This document shows positions 33,011-45,771 of a stretch of DNA of 64,000 nucleotides, in pieces. Source of the stretch: Oehlia diaphana. Its lineage: Eukaryota; Glomeromycota; Glomeromycetes; Glomerales; Glomeraceae. Under the pieces are notes generated by a model. The model did no database searches. It was not told the origin of the DNA and saw nothing but the letters and a program-made list of their open reading frames with translations. The stretch is taken from NCBI GenBank assembly GCA_003833135.1, contig QZLH01000236.1, positions 26,300 through 90,299 of the forward strand. The letters run 5' to 3'. A program made the translations under genes and the position numbers. How positions within the stretch are numbered: the first letter of the stretch is position 1; each line of letters begins with the position of its first letter.

Positions 33011-35345
33011 TCTTAACGACTTAACGACTTAACTAGCAAATATACATATAAAAATAAGGTTAAATATAATGTAATTTTTTTAACAAGAAACTTTTGAAAA
33101 AGGAAGGCTATGAAGTAGAAATAGAAAAGACAAAAGGATGAAACAAGTAAGGGACGATAGAAGAAGGAAAGAATTTTTTAAAAAATTTTTTGGATAGAGA
33201 GGCCTTATATAAGTTATAGTTAGAGTATAAAAATTATGACATAATCAAACAAAAGATTTATCCTACAAAGATCGTATTATTAGCTGGCGGAGATGACTTA
33301 TGGCGATGTATTGATGTCCGCTAACTTTTTAATAAATGTAAAAATATATATATTTTTTTTCAGCCAATAAGTAGAATTACAGTAAAAAGAATAATCAACC
33401 CACGAAGATAAGTGCAAGTAACCAAATAGATTCAAAATAATAGTATATTAAACCTCAATCACTTATTCACTTTTGATGAACATGTTCTAATAAATACAAC
33501 AGTAATTGTTCAAATTTAAACAATCAAACCATGTTCTTCTCCGTTATTGGAAACGCCGAGAATTCATTGCTCTTACTACACATGATTATAATTTTTTCAC
33601 GAAGTAATGGATCAACAGGGAGATAGCACCAGACATTCTATCTTCAAGTTTAATCTTGACAAAAGCCGAACTTTTTTTCCTTCCCGAAAACCTTTTTTTT
33701 TTATAAATTTTTGGCGTAGCTGGTCTGTTTGATACACGAGTTTTTATGGTAGCCGTCTTTTTTACAGAAAGAAATATGTATCGACTAAAAACATAAGATG
33801 TCACTTTATAATACATTACGCGCGCACAAATATAAATTTCTCACGAAGTGCCTCGTTATAATTAATAGTTCCTAAGCGGATTATACAAACAGATTAAAAA
33901 ATATTTTTTTTTAAAGCAATTGAAAGTCGGCTTTTTTAACAATTAAAAGCGTTTTTAAACAATCAATGTCTAAAGTGCTATTCTTAAATCTTAATGCCAT
34001 TCGTTCATCGGCAAATGGTTGCTCGAAACAAAAACCATAAAGCGGGCGTATGGAATTTTTGTATCGTATAATTAATTAAAATAGTTTATTTGAGTGATTA
34101 TGAAAGAACTAAAAATAAATTAATTTTCCACTTTCCACTTTACGATTATATCCAAATATATTCCTAAATATGCAATCAACTATAACTGTAACTCACCGAT
34201 ACTTAAAAAAGTTATAAACATTTACATAAACACATTCAATAAAGACCATTTAACCGTTTGAGACCGAAATCATCTTGTATTCAGGTAGACTTTCTTTTTA
34301 TACTTAATGTCCAATTTACAATGGTTCGCTAAACAATACTCCGAGTCTCCGATATAATGATATGTATAACATGTCATGGTTCATATGAAAATAAATATCG
34401 TCATGCTAAATTATACCCATATTTATACAATATATTATCGGTATGTCAAATATCGGCATGTGCTGATTATCGATTTTACCAATTATATTTATACGTTTCC
34501 TAACATATTAGTGTTCCTACATAAAAAAAGGTTAGTAATCACCATCTGAGAATGATCTTGGGCTTAGTCTCACCCCAAGTCAGGAGTGTCAGATGCCGGT
34601 GACCTCTCTGCAGGCAGATTATGCAATAAGTGTAAATAAACAGTGGCAGAATAAATGTGTCATGAAAATTGAACATTCACATTTTTTTATGTAAAATATG
34701 ACTGTTAATATCAACCAAGCAGTGGTGCTACCCATTATTGTTAGCATAAAATAAGTTGTTTCCATCCTATTTATAATATAATCTCCAAATATAATCTTAA
34801 TTAAGACCAGTAAAAAGTCCTGTAAATACTGGCATACATTAAATAGTTACTCCAAGCTTAATCTTCTGAAACAAATAAATTAGAATTGTCTTGCCAACAT
34901 AATCTAACAATTATCACATATTTTCATTTTCAAATTTTTGAATGTATAAATACAGTATTGTTTTTAAGATAACAGAAAACTTTCTTATTACTAACTGAAG
35001 ATTGGAAACTTTTTGATTTCATAATATATAATCATTTTATTTTGATTTGTAAAATGATAAAGCAAATAATAGCCAAGAAAGATTTTCCAATTCTGGAGTT
35101 GTTAGCAATATGCTAACAATATAAGTTTAGTTTATTATTAACTTTTTAAACTATTAAAATATCAATATAATTATTATTTTTTTAAAAAATTTATTAAATT
35201 GTTTAGCATTCAATCCTTTTAATTGAAAAATTAGAATTAATAAAAAAATAGTTATAAAACAAGTAAATAAATTGGAAAATTTTTTTTGTAAAATATTAAA
35301 TAATACATGAATTGACCTAATATATATATTTATTATTTTATTATA

Positions 35346-35764
35346 CAGTTGCCACTGGATATAACGAACCTTCCGTTCCAGAGGATTTAGTTCGGTATAG
35401 AGTGAATTCGTTATATAATATACTGAACTCCCAGTAATTTTGGCCAAATCTATAGTGCTGGCCAGAATTATAATTCGTTTAATATAAGACAGGTTATACA
35501 TTAATTACTGATAATTTTGGCCAGCGCTATAAATTTGGCCCGAGTTAAAACAAAGTCACATGACTGTTCGTTATAAAAAATAAAAATTAATATAGTTTAT
35601 ATATCTGGGCTGTTAAGGTAGGTTCGGTATACAGTATAAAGCATTTTATTATGGCAATTCGGTATAACCAGTGTAATTAATTATAGAAAATTCAGTTCTA
35701 GGAACTTTGGTTCAATATAACAAGTTTTCGGTATATATAGGTTCGTTATAACCAGTGGCGACTG
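35346..35764. mobile_element. pogo/Tigger-type MITE, 419 bp
   Basis: The left end CAGTTGCCACTGGATATAAC and the right end (reverse complement CAGTCGCCACTGGTTATAAC) match at all but two of about 25 positions, continuing into CGAACCT. The element is flanked by TA on both sides (35344-35345 and 35765-35766). CAGT-type termini with a TA target duplication are typical of pogo/Tigger elements of the Tc1/mariner superfamily. Subterminal TTCGGTATA words recur inside both ends. No transposase frame is present, so it would be a non-autonomous element moved in trans. Confidence 0.8.
35442..35544. repeat. Inner palindrome nested in the pogo-type MITE
   Basis: TTTTGGCCAAATCTATAGTG at about 35442-35461 and its continuation to 35475 are mirrored by 35510-35544, with about 30 matched bases per arm and a short loop. 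The arms are unrelated to the outer terminal repeats. This may be a second foldback element inserted into the first, or the folded core of the family. Confidence 0.6.
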
Positions 35765-35839
35765 TATATACTAAATAAATTGAGTTTCTAATTTTAAATT
35801 AAAATTTTAAAATAAAAAATAATTTCACATTTATTTATA

Positions 35840-36260
35840 AAGTATTTATAAATATTATTATTTTTAGTAAGTTTTTATAAATAAAAGAATTAAAGAAAGT
35901 AAAAATAATATATATATATATATAAAAATTAATATTATAATTAATAATAATATAATTAATAATTATTAAATGAAAAATAAAAATTTCTTTTTAGTTATTT
36001 TAATAATTTTTAATTAATAATAATTTAATAATATAAATAATGGATTTGCAATATATTTACAGTAATTGTTTTAAAAATAATATAAAAATATTTTTTTAAT
36101 TAATAGTTTAATAAAAAGTAATATTTTTTGCAATATTTTTAATTATTTAATAAACAAAATATTATAAAAATAAATACTTTTTATAATATTTTTAACTATT
36201 TAATAAAAAATATTGCAAAAAATATTTATAATTAATAATTTAAAAAATTAGATTAATAAT
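35840..36260. repeat. Almost pure A/T block with inverted repeats
   Basis: Over 400 bp are nearly devoid of G and C and rich in TTAATAATTA words. One clear inverted pair is TAATATTTTTTGCAATATTT near 36119-36138, mirrored by AATATTGCAAAAAATATT near 36211-36228. It looks like an A/T expansion or a collapsed foldback and cannot code. Confidence 0.6.
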
Positions 36261-37063
36261 AATAAATTGGTAAATCAGTTCAATTTTTAGTAATTACTAA
36301 TTAATTTCTATAATAATAATTTTTTTACAATAATGCCAAAGTATAGTAATAAATTACAACTTTTTTAAATAATATAAATAATATTAACTTTTGAGTTATT
36401 ATTTTTTTTTTTTACTGTTTTGTAATAATACACTTTTAAAACAACTATATATATTGCTAATCATTGATTAAACAATGATATAAGTGCTTTATGAGTTGTT
36501 TCAAGCAGTAATCAGATAAGAATTTGTTAATTCATAATTAAAGGGCTTTGGTTTAGCAATAGGAAAATACCATAACTTCTTTTTATTGTTTAGGAAAATA
36601 GCCTAGTTCAATCAATTATTTCTATTCTTTTTTTTGTAATTTTAAATATAAAAAAATTATGAATATTGAAAATATCTGCTGGACAGATGGTTATAAAATA
36701 TTATTTTTTAAATTAAGCATATTTGAGTAATTTGTCAAAAAATTCAAATATATATCATATAATGTGATAAATCTTATAGTAAATTTAATTTAAATTAATA
36801 GTAAAATTTACTTCTAGTAATAGTTAAAATGATACACTTTTTAAATTTGTTAAAATGTAGCTAATAATTTAATTTAACTAATTAGTAAATGGACAGATCT
36901 GTTGTTTTTTTAGAGTACGAGTCATTAGATGTGCCCTGCATATTTGTAAATTAAGATCGATCATTTTTTACAGCCAATAATATTTAAGCGAGGTACGGAA
37001 CTGCATATATGGTGTTACCAAAATGATCTATGATATTTATCCGTCAGTTCTCTACCTTAAAAA

Positions 37064-40000
37064 ATGGAACAAAACGAAGAAGTTATACAGCAACAATCAC
37101 CAAAAGAAGAAAATGAAGGTACCGAAGATGAATTGGTTGAAGAAAAGAGGGAATCTTCTTCTGAAGCTGAAACCGATTCTGAAGAGGAGGACGACGAGGA
37201 CGAGGAAACAACCGAGGAAGAATCGATTGAGGAGGATGAACCAAAGTTGAAATATAAACGTCTTGAGGCTGATATTAGTGAGTTATTGAAAAAAGATGCC
37301 GCGAGTGCAATGTCTGTGTCAGATAGATTCGTAGTATGTATTAAGGTTTTTGCGAGTCGACGTTGATTAAATAAATTTCGTTCAATATTGCTAATTTTAT
37401 CCCTTATCTACTTAAGGCTCTTGGAACGCACAATGGAGATGTCTTAATACTCGATTTTGATGGCAATTTAAACAAACGTTTATCATCGCATGTAGCTTCA
37501 GTAACAGATATTGCTATTGAAGTATCAGGGGAATATATCGCCAGTGCATCTTTAGATGGTCTCTACTTTTTCAATCTGAACTTTTTTATCACAATATATA
37601 ATGCGATCTAAATAAATTTATTATATCACAGGCAAAATCATCATTCATAGTTTATTCAATGATACAAAACCACAAGTCTTTAATTATCGCCGACCCCTTA
37701 AATGTATTTCGCTTGATCCTGATTTTCATAAAAAAGATACGCAACGATTTGTTTGTGGTGGTATGTCGGGTGTATTAAACCTGAATGAGAAAGGTAAAGA
37801 ATTTTATTCATTTATTCTTCTTAAACTAGTTTTCCATATATTTTTTTAATTTTTAATGATTCATCCAGCGCTTGTGACTCCTGTAGGATGGTTTGGTCAG
37901 AAACAAGATACAGTACTTCAACATTCTGGAGAAGGTCCAATTAGTGCCGTAAGGTGGAAGGGACCGCTAATTGCTTATGCTAATGATGAGGTATATATAT
38001 TTTAATAATTTGTTTTCTATCAATAAATTTTTTACGAAATGTATTTAAACAAATTTGTCAATATTTGTAGGGTGTAAAAATTTACAATACGCAGATACAA
38101 CAAAGGATTACATATATTAAACGTCCACCAGACAGTCCTCGAGCTGATTTATATCGTTGTAATCTTACATGGCGCAATGAAACCACATTGCTAGTTGGTT
38201 GGGCAAATTTTATTCAGACTGCTATTGTCAAGGTAATAGGATGGATAATAGTAATTAATTATTTTAATTTTAACTTAATACAACTTCTTTTCTGTATACT
38301 TAATTAGGAATATGCTAAGCATGAAATTCAACCCGGTCGACCAACTCAATATGTTGAAGTTTCTACGTAAGGGTTTTTTTTTTAATTAAATCTATATCTA
38401 AAATTAATATCATATATTATAAAATAAATAATAGGTTTCGTACCGAATTTATTGTATGTGGTATAGCACCATTTAACGATATGATACTCGTCTTAGCATA
38501 CCTTACTGATGAAATTGTACAAGATATGGAGACGGATGATCCGTCTCAACATAGAAGACCAGTTTGTATTATTTATCATTACATCCATTACTTCTATATG
38601 AATATGAAGATTTCTATTATTAAGTAGTATAAATCATTTATTGAATTCATAGCGTGCCAAACGCCCGGAGTTACGTATCATCAATTCTCATAATGAGGAA
38701 ATTTCGACTGATGCATTGTCGCTACATGGTTTTCAATATTATCAAGCGAATGACTATGAGCTTGATTATTTTCCTTCAGAAGACATGTTTTATGTTGTCA
38801 GCCCTAAAGATCTCGTTCTAGCAAAACCTCGTGATTTGGATGATCATATTAGTTGGTTATTAGAACGTTCAAGATATGAAGAAGCATTATCATCATTACA
38901 AGAAGCTCAAGCTTGGGGCGGAAGTAAGATCTTTAATTTAACAGATCTTGGTGAAAGATATTTAACTTATTTAATTGAAGAAGGTATTTGGTCTTAATAG
39001 CAAATTATCGTTCTATTCTTCTATTTCAACCTAACTTACTTTATACATTCATTTTATTAGAGGAATTTATAAAGGCCGCAGAAAATTGTGAAAGAATTCT
39101 TAAAGATAACCGAGAGCTATGGGAAAAATGGGTCTTTACATTTGCAAATTTGAGACAGCTACAAGTAAATATTTAACAGGTTGATTATTTGTTTGGTGTT
39201 ATCATTCTGTTAATTTATTTACTGTATTTTATTAGGCAATCACCCCTTATATACCGTTTGAGAAGCCGCAACTTAGTAGCACGGTTTACGAAATGGTTTT
39301 TGCTCACTTCCTAAATCACGATCATAAGGTAGCCTTTATAAAATTGTTGTTTTATTCTAAACGTATAATTTAATGAGAACATATCACATTTTTAAAGGCT
39401 TTGTTATTTACGATAACGAGCTGGCCACCGAGTATTTATAGCGTACAAAATGTCATCGTACTTGTTGAAGACATCTTTGAAAAAGAACAGAATAATCAAA
39501 CTTTGATGGAATGCTTAGCAGAATTGTACGTTAAATTTTTAAGTTACTACTAAGATACTAAGATTACAAAATGATATTTAAAATGCTTAATTCTACTTCA
39601 GATACGCATATTGTGGCCAACCAGATAAAGCTCTTGAATATAACCTCCGATTGCGTAGACCTAATGCCTTTGTCTTAATACGAGAACACGGTTTATTTTC
39701 GGCGATCCAAGACAAAGTTTTATTACTTATGGAATTTAATCAACATTTGTTTAAAATGGCTGAGAAGGCACAGGATGAAGAGTTCGCAAAATTAAATCCA
39801 GATCCAAATAAGCAAATCAAAAAAATTAAACGAAAGAAACCAACCGATATGCAAGCAGTGCAATTATTAGTAGAAAATACCGAACATATTAGTGTAAGGT
39901 TTCTGAATACTGATGCACCCTGAATTTGACTTGAAATCTTACATTATTTTTATTTTAATTATCACACTAGATCTCTCATGTCGTACGTCAACTGGAAAAA

Positions 40001-41457
40001 GAACCTTCCTTCCTGCATATATATTTAGATGCTCTATTTGTGAAAGATCATCATGCAGGATACGAATTTCATGACCGTCAGATTGAATTATATGCTGAAT
40101 ATGATTATCATAGATTGATAGAATTTTTGAGATCTAGTAATTATTATACTTTGGAACATGTATGAATTGCTACTTAGTTACTTATTAATTATTATTTATT
40201 AAGTCGAATTAAATTATTAAATTATTATCTTCTTATTTTAAGGCATATAAAATATGTGAACAAAGAGATTTAGTCCCAGAAATGGTATTTATACTTGGCC
40301 GCATGGGAAATAACAAAGAGGCGCTTATGTTAATTATCGGAAGATTGAATGATGTCCAGCTAGTAAGTCTTCTAATAAAATTATAGAAGGTTATTTATTT
40401 TGAGAGTTAACAAATTTCTTATTTTTATATAAACTAGGCAATTGATTTTGCTAAAGAGCAAGATGATGATGTATTATGGGAAGATTTGTTAACATATTCA
40501 TTAGACAAACCAAGTAATTTTTTTTATTTTATTATAATTTATTAATTGGATCCCAATTAAAATTTTTTTCTTGTTTAATTGATACAGAATTCATAATTGG
40601 TTTATTGGAAAATCTCGGCGGTGCTAATATTGACCCGATACAACTGATTAAAAGAATTCCTGATGGTATGGAAATTCCTGGTCTTAAAAATGCATTAATT
40701 AAAGTTCTTCAAGATTTCAATTTACAGGTATGTATAATACGCAAATTTATTTATTTATTTATTTATTTTATCCTAAGTCAAAATTATGATATTTTAGGCA
40801 TCATTAAGAGAAGGATGTCAGAAAATATTAGTTAGTGATAGTGTAGCTATGGCTAATCAACTGCAAAAAGCGCAAAAACGTGGCATTAGTGGAGGTTTGT
40901 ATATAATTTGTCTTATAAAGCTATATTAATATTTTTCGAGTATTTCATATATTTCATTTATTTTTATTTTTTTTTAGATGATTTAACTTGTTCTATTTGT
41001 TCCAACCTTATAACCAAAGACGGTAATATTCAATAATTTTATAATTTTTAATTTGGTTATGTAAACATATAAAAGTATGTCTTTTAATAAACTAATGATA
41101 ATTTTTTTATTATTTGAAGTTGCCGCCGATTCAGTTTCATCAATAATTATATTCTTTTGCCGTCATGCTTTTCATGAAACATGTCTTTTAACTGATGGTG
41201 ATTTACCTAATCCACCAGAAAGCAGTGGGAGAATGTTAGTTGGATCCAAAGTTCGACATACTGTCTTACTTACATCTTTGAGTAAACCACCAAAATGCCC
41301 AATTTGCCACGATTCAGAACATACTCACGAAAAACAACAAAAAGAAATGAAAACGGGAGTAGTTAAAACACCAATTCGCGGATTTGTTCGGGGACACAGT
41401 CATGGTGGATCAAGAGATGATGACGGAATGCCACCAATGGTTCCACTAAAACTTTAG
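37064..41457 (+). CDS. VPS41: VPS41, HOPS-complex subunit
   Basis: Nineteen exons give 998 residues: 37064-37333, 37417-37558, 37632-37793, 37869-37990, 38071-38232, 38308-38366, 38435-38561, 38653-38983, 39061-39164, 39236-39328, 39398-39525, 39602-39893, 39971-40159, 40243-40362, 40438-40513, 40588-40727, 40798-40894, 40978-41022, 41120-41457. All joins are GT-AG and in phase. The product has an acidic N-terminal tail (residues 8-66), a beta-propeller (ALGTHNGDVLILD, FVCGGMSGVLNLNEK), a helical clathrin-repeat region, and a C-terminal RING-H2 (CSIC, CRHAFHETC, CPIC). This is the order of Vps41, which tethers late endosomes and vacuoles in the HOPS complex and acts in AP-3 traffic. Length matches the family. 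The stop lies 354 bp from the Derlin stop (tail-to-tail). Confidence 0.93.
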
Positions 41458-41811
41458 ATTTTATTAATGGACAATAAATAGTAACTTAACATTTGGAGTA
41501 GACTTGCCTGATTTGTCAATACACAAAATAAATTAAATATTATTTCGTTATTTAAATTATTTTTTGAATAAATTTAATTATAATTATTGTATTTTTAAGC
41601 AAAATTTTTTCACAATCTATTCTATTATTAAGTGATTATTACTTGTATGAATATTAAGCTATTGCTGCATTATACTATTTTTACATAATAAATTATTCTA
41701 CTCCTATAATAACACATTAACCTTAATGTATCGTTTAATAATTAACTAAAAAATAAATCATGTGATTAATATATTGGGTATATTATTTTTGATGGTGGTT
41801 TTAAATAATAT
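41458..41811. other. Tail-to-tail spacer between VPS41 and Derlin
   Basis: AT-rich 3' spacer of 354 bp serving both convergent genes. No open frame, repeat or RNA gene is visible. Confidence 0.6.
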
Positions 41812-43030
41812 TTACCTCGAAGATCTTGGTGGTTGTTGATCAGGAGGTATTTCACCTTCCGTTAATCCCGGCCGATTTTCTACGGTATCAGGAATATTAT
41901 TAAATCCATTATCAACAAATATCTCTTCTTGTAATACAGGAGGATTTTCTTGAATTCCTTCAAATAATCTTACGCTAAAAGAAAAAATTAAAATATAAAT
42001 TAATATTTTTTTGTTTCAGCATTATCTCAGCAGCAAAAATCGGGCTAAACCTTACATTATTCGGGGAGTTTTTAACCAACGTCTACCACCACTAATTCTT
42101 TCTGATGGCCAAACATCTTCAAAGAAATAATAAACATGACCAACAGCAATACCCATCATATCACTCATTGGAAAATGATTATTCAATAATAATGAAAATC
42201 CAAGTAATACCCAAGGTAAAAATGGTGCACTGAATACGAATAATCCAATAAAATTTAATCTTATAAGAGGATTTCTTCGTGACCATATATACACTAAAGT
42301 AAATGCAAGTGAATATCCAAGAAATGGTACATTGGATAGTGGGGATAAAATCTACACAATAAAAAAAAAAAAAATAGAAAGAAAAAAAAATGAAAAAGAA
42401 AAAAGAAAAAGGTTTAGTATTAAATAAGTAAATAATTCTAAAAGATACTACCCAATCATTATCGTGAAACTTACCAGTAATGCTACTGATGATAAGAAAA
42501 GTAACCAAAAGTAATCGGCTGCTCGATTACGAAATGATCCTTCTTCTAACATTCTACTATATCTCACACTAATAATTTTTAATTAAAAAAATTTTTGGTC
42601 AAGGATAATATTGTAATTACAATATTTAATTCTTCAGATGAAAAAGGATACAGAAAAAACATGTGATATAAGAAATCAAGTGAAAATGGCCCAAAATATA
42701 GGAATGTCGTTATAAACCGCCAGTACTAAATAAAAGTAAATCAGAAAAATAAGAAAAAAAAATATAAAAAATTTTAAAAAAACTTAAATAATTTTTTACC
42801 TGGCGATCATAAAATGTTTTATCAAAAGTGAAATAAAGTTGAAATTGATTTACAAAACCAACTTGCTGATTCAAAGAATAAAATAAAATTAAATATTTGT
42901 TATGATAATATTTTCAGGCATTTAAAAATTCTTTTCATACCACTGCTAAGCTCGTTAACACAGAAGCAGTAACGTATGTTCTTGTGACTATTGGGACTTC
43001 ATAATACCATTCTTCAACAGGTATCGCCAT
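41812..43030 (-). CDS. DER1: Derlin-family ER membrane protein
   Basis: Six exons on the minus strand (43030-42941, 42865-42800, 42725-42652, 42568-42475, 42351-42056, 41974-41812) give 260 residues. The product starts [20 protein letters not shown] and contains [18 protein letters not shown], then [20 protein letters not shown] and [14 protein letters not shown]. This is a textbook Derlin with the Trp-Arg motif and the GHVYYF membrane segment. Derlins are inactive rhomboids that help extract misfolded proteins from the ER for degradation (ERAD). The third intron uses a GTATCC donor; reading to the later GTAATT instead would break the conserved VRYSRMLEE. The C-terminal tail is Pro/Glu-rich and cytosolic. 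It could equally be called Dfm1; the paralogue type cannot be fixed here. Confidence 0.9.
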
Positions 43031-43283
43031 TATACACAGAATATACGAATTCAATTTTCTAATTTCCTATTCTACGAAAGAAGTATTCACTATTTAAACT
43101 AGTTTTTCGGTTTGCACTATAACAATTTGATTGGTTAAATCAGTTACTGTGGCAATTTCTTATTTGTCAATTTTTGAATCACGTGAATATGAGTAGGAAA
43201 ATTTATTTTTAAAAAGGTAATTTATTGCTTAACGTTTAACAAATTAATTTTCAAAATTGAAATATTTATTTACATAAAGTTGA

Positions 43284-45532
43284 CTAATCAATAACTTTCA
43301 TTTTACGTCTTCGATGGTTAACTCTGTTACTAGCAACCGAGCTGGGTAATTCTAACATTAAATGATGTCGATATGCTTCGATTACCTAAAAAAATTATTT
43401 AAAAAAAAAGATTTCAATTAAAAATTATTCATTTATTAATATGTATGAAATTAATATTACTTACCAAATCTTTCATCCCATCTGTTGCCATTATGGTAGG
43501 ATTTCCATCAACTTTTTCACAAATATATTGTTTTTTCATTATGGGAAATCGAACACAATTCAATAAAGAAGGAAGCGCAGCAAGTCTATCACCGCGCCAG
43601 GGCTTAGGAAATTTATCTATATCGTCCTCCTCATCGTTTTCAACATCTATTTCTTTATTTAATTCGTTAAGAGTTCCAGCATCGGCATTATCAGTTAATT
43701 GAAGATAATTAATAGCATCATCCAAATTTTCGTTTAAACTTTCGGGAAGTTCTGATGGCATTGATGCGTTAGATGATGAACTTTGTGATGATGTTGTTGA
43801 TAAGGAATCAACTTGAGTGTTGGTGGAATTTTTTGGTGAGGATGTATCGGAAGAGTATGAGTAGTTGGCCCATCGAACAACTAATTCGTAAATCTTTTCT
43901 TCCGAATTAGCATTTGCTTCGTCATTTTCGAGTGCAAGTCGTAAAATATTTGGATCAGCGTGTAACGTAGATTGCTTATCCAGCAATGCATCAAGATTAA
44001 GTGCAACGAAATCACGACAAGTTGTTGACGTTTTAGTGCAAGAATATTTCTCTTTATGTCATTGTTTTATAAAATTAAGTATTAGATTAGTTAAAGAAAA
44101 AGAAAAAAAAAACATATTTATCATAAGATAAACAATTTACCAGCAATAGCCCAAATTCCCCATACATTATCAAGATTCAATTCTAAACGAAAATAACGTA
44201 AACATTCCTCTCGTACAGAGACGATTGCGAATCTATCAGCTAATGCCAATAAATTTTCAGCATCACATAAAGATGTAATATTAACTTTAAAAGTATATAT
44301 AAATTTCAATAATGAAAGGAAAGCGGAATGATTTGTTTGACATAATTGAATTTCATCTTCAAAAGTCTCTTTCATTCCGTTTGTCAACATTGCTTCAAAT
44401 ACTGAAGATGAACTTGCCAAGATTCCTTTGTGCGCATAGAACAATTTCTCACGTGATTTAGAATCAATTACACGAAATTTAATATCAGAGAAACGAGACG
44501 AGTTTACTAATTTGTCAAATGGATTATTAATTATGGGTTGCGCATCTATAATAGATTCGTGAATCTCAAATTTTACAAGTAAGGATATTGTATCGTTACT
44601 AATAAATCTATTTAATAAATAAGATATTAATAAAATTTTTTTCAAAAAAAAAAAAAAAAAATGAATAAATAACTTATTAATAAAAATAGTCACCGATCCA
44701 TTTCCTCCAATGACATAAGATTTTCTTCCCCCCATGTAGAATGTTCTGATCATTTTTCCAGAAAATTAATAACATTCCATCAGATAAAAGATTTCAAACA
44801 AGATCAGATATACATACTATCACAGAACCAAACAGGCAACTCCACTTTTATATAAAGGATACAATAAAAAATTTGAAAACAAAAGTTTAATACGACTTCA
44901 ACTTTATAACAAAAAAAACGGTTTAATTTAAACGTACTTTTTCCAAAATCCATTCCTCTTGTTCTCAAATTTTCCAATACAAAGATAATACCGACTTTCT
45001 TCCGGATTCCACGAAGGCATCCTGGCGTTGTCTCTAAAATCCCTAAATACAATGACAAGGCCTATACGCATATTAAATTATAATGGATAATTAATTCAAA
45101 TCAAAAATAATTTGATTTAAATTACGAAAAGTGAATAAACAATCTTACTTGAGGATTCTTCTGACGTCCTTTATAGAACTAATCGTATTATTGCATAATT
45201 AAATAATAGTTATTAATGCAAAATTGTAAATTTTATTGTATCTTATTAAAAAATTACCTTGAATACCCTATAAAACACGGTATATTAAATAATCGTTAAT
45301 TAATTAATAGCAACTAAGCATTTTATAAATAATAAAATCAAGCCGATAAAAACCATTGTAAACCGTCAGCACCAAAAGATGGACTAGTATGTTCCATAAA
45401 AGGCTGCACTTCGCTCCAGTTTGTTATTTTCCACCTATATGAATATGTTAAAACTCCACCCAAAGTATTACCACTTTGACCACTTTGAGTAGGTTCGTTA
45501 CAGTTATATTTATTAAGCGTTAAATGGGCCAT
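43284..45532 (-). CDS. MATH-BTB-BACK protein
   Basis: Nine exons (45532-45354, 45267-45258, 45178-45149, 45061-44938, 44844-44818, 44745-44694, 44598-44141, 44051-43465, 43385-43284) give 522 residues in phase. Residues about 28-160 form a MATH/TRAF-like domain (YSYRWKITNWSEV, LSLYLGILETTP, WFCDKHSTWG). A BTB domain follows (SRFSDIKFRVID, AHKGILASSSSVFEAML), then a BACK region (CRDFVALNLDALL, EKIYELVVRWA) split by a Ser/Thr-rich loop. MATH-BTB proteins are typically substrate adaptors of Cul3 ubiquitin ligases. Exon 2 is only 10 nt and exons 3 and 5 are 30 and 27 nt. These tiny exons are the least certain part, but each restores both frame and family motifs. The C-terminus is short and basic. 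Confidence 0.78.
45258..45267 (-). other. 10-nt microexon in the MATH-BTB gene
   Basis: Exon 1 ends in phase 2 at a GTTTTT donor inside a Trp codon. The 10 nt GGTATTCAAG between TTTTATAG and GTAATT complete Trp and add Val-Phe-Lys, and exon 3 continues Phe-Tyr-Lys-Gly-Arg. Without it the frame cannot be kept across this gap. The encoded Leu-Gln-Trp-Val-Phe-Lys-Phe-Tyr fits a MATH beta strand. Confidence 0.6.
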
Positions 45533-45771
45533 TTTGTTTGACACGACAGATATTTGCAATTAATTTTAAAAGTATATAACTTTTCAAAAGAAAACCATTA
45601 AAAAAGTCGAAAATATTTATAGACTACGATCACATGAAATCATGGTGTAACAGCCTAACAGGAAATCATTTTAAGATAATAAACAATGTTAAACTTTAAA
45701 AAATTTTTTAGTTACATAAGTTAACAATTGAACTTGTTTATTTGTTTATAATTTATATCAAAAAGGTTAAT

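Larger units (their letters stand above)
27624..37063. other. 9.4 kb gene desert with MITE-like elements
   Basis: No gene can be supported over this long stretch. Frames of 60-115 codons at 28204-28428 (-), 30414-31154 (+), 33586-33816 (-) and 35154-35501 (-) have no recognisable domain; the last overlaps the pogo-type element. The stretch holds a foldback at 28918-28943, a hAT-like MITE candidate near 30829-31034, a GC-richer block at about 32700-33010 and the pogo-like element at 35346-35764. An A/T-only palindromic block lies at 35840-36260. It is the likeliest site in this window for old transposon debris. Confidence 0.55.

Noticed and set aside
33230..33325. Protein-like stretch (IYPTKIVLLAGGDDLWRC)
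   Set aside because: Only 33 codons between stops, with no flanking coding signal; cannot be assigned even as a relic.
33586..33816. 76-codon basic minus-strand frame
   Set aside because: Lys-rich composition arises from poly-A/T runs; no homologue recognised and no splice support.
35154..35501. 115-codon minus-strand frame
   Set aside because: Half of it lies in the left end of the pogo-type MITE and the rest is A/T-run translation.
37023..37250. Overlapping Lys/Arg-rich frame at the VPS41 start
   Set aside because: Shadow of the acidic N-terminal exon of VPS41 in another frame.
44121..44753. BTB frame read upstream through a poly-T tract with start at 44753
   Set aside because: The Phe-rich stretch is an intron; splicing at 44694/44598 restores the MATH-to-BTB linker in frame.
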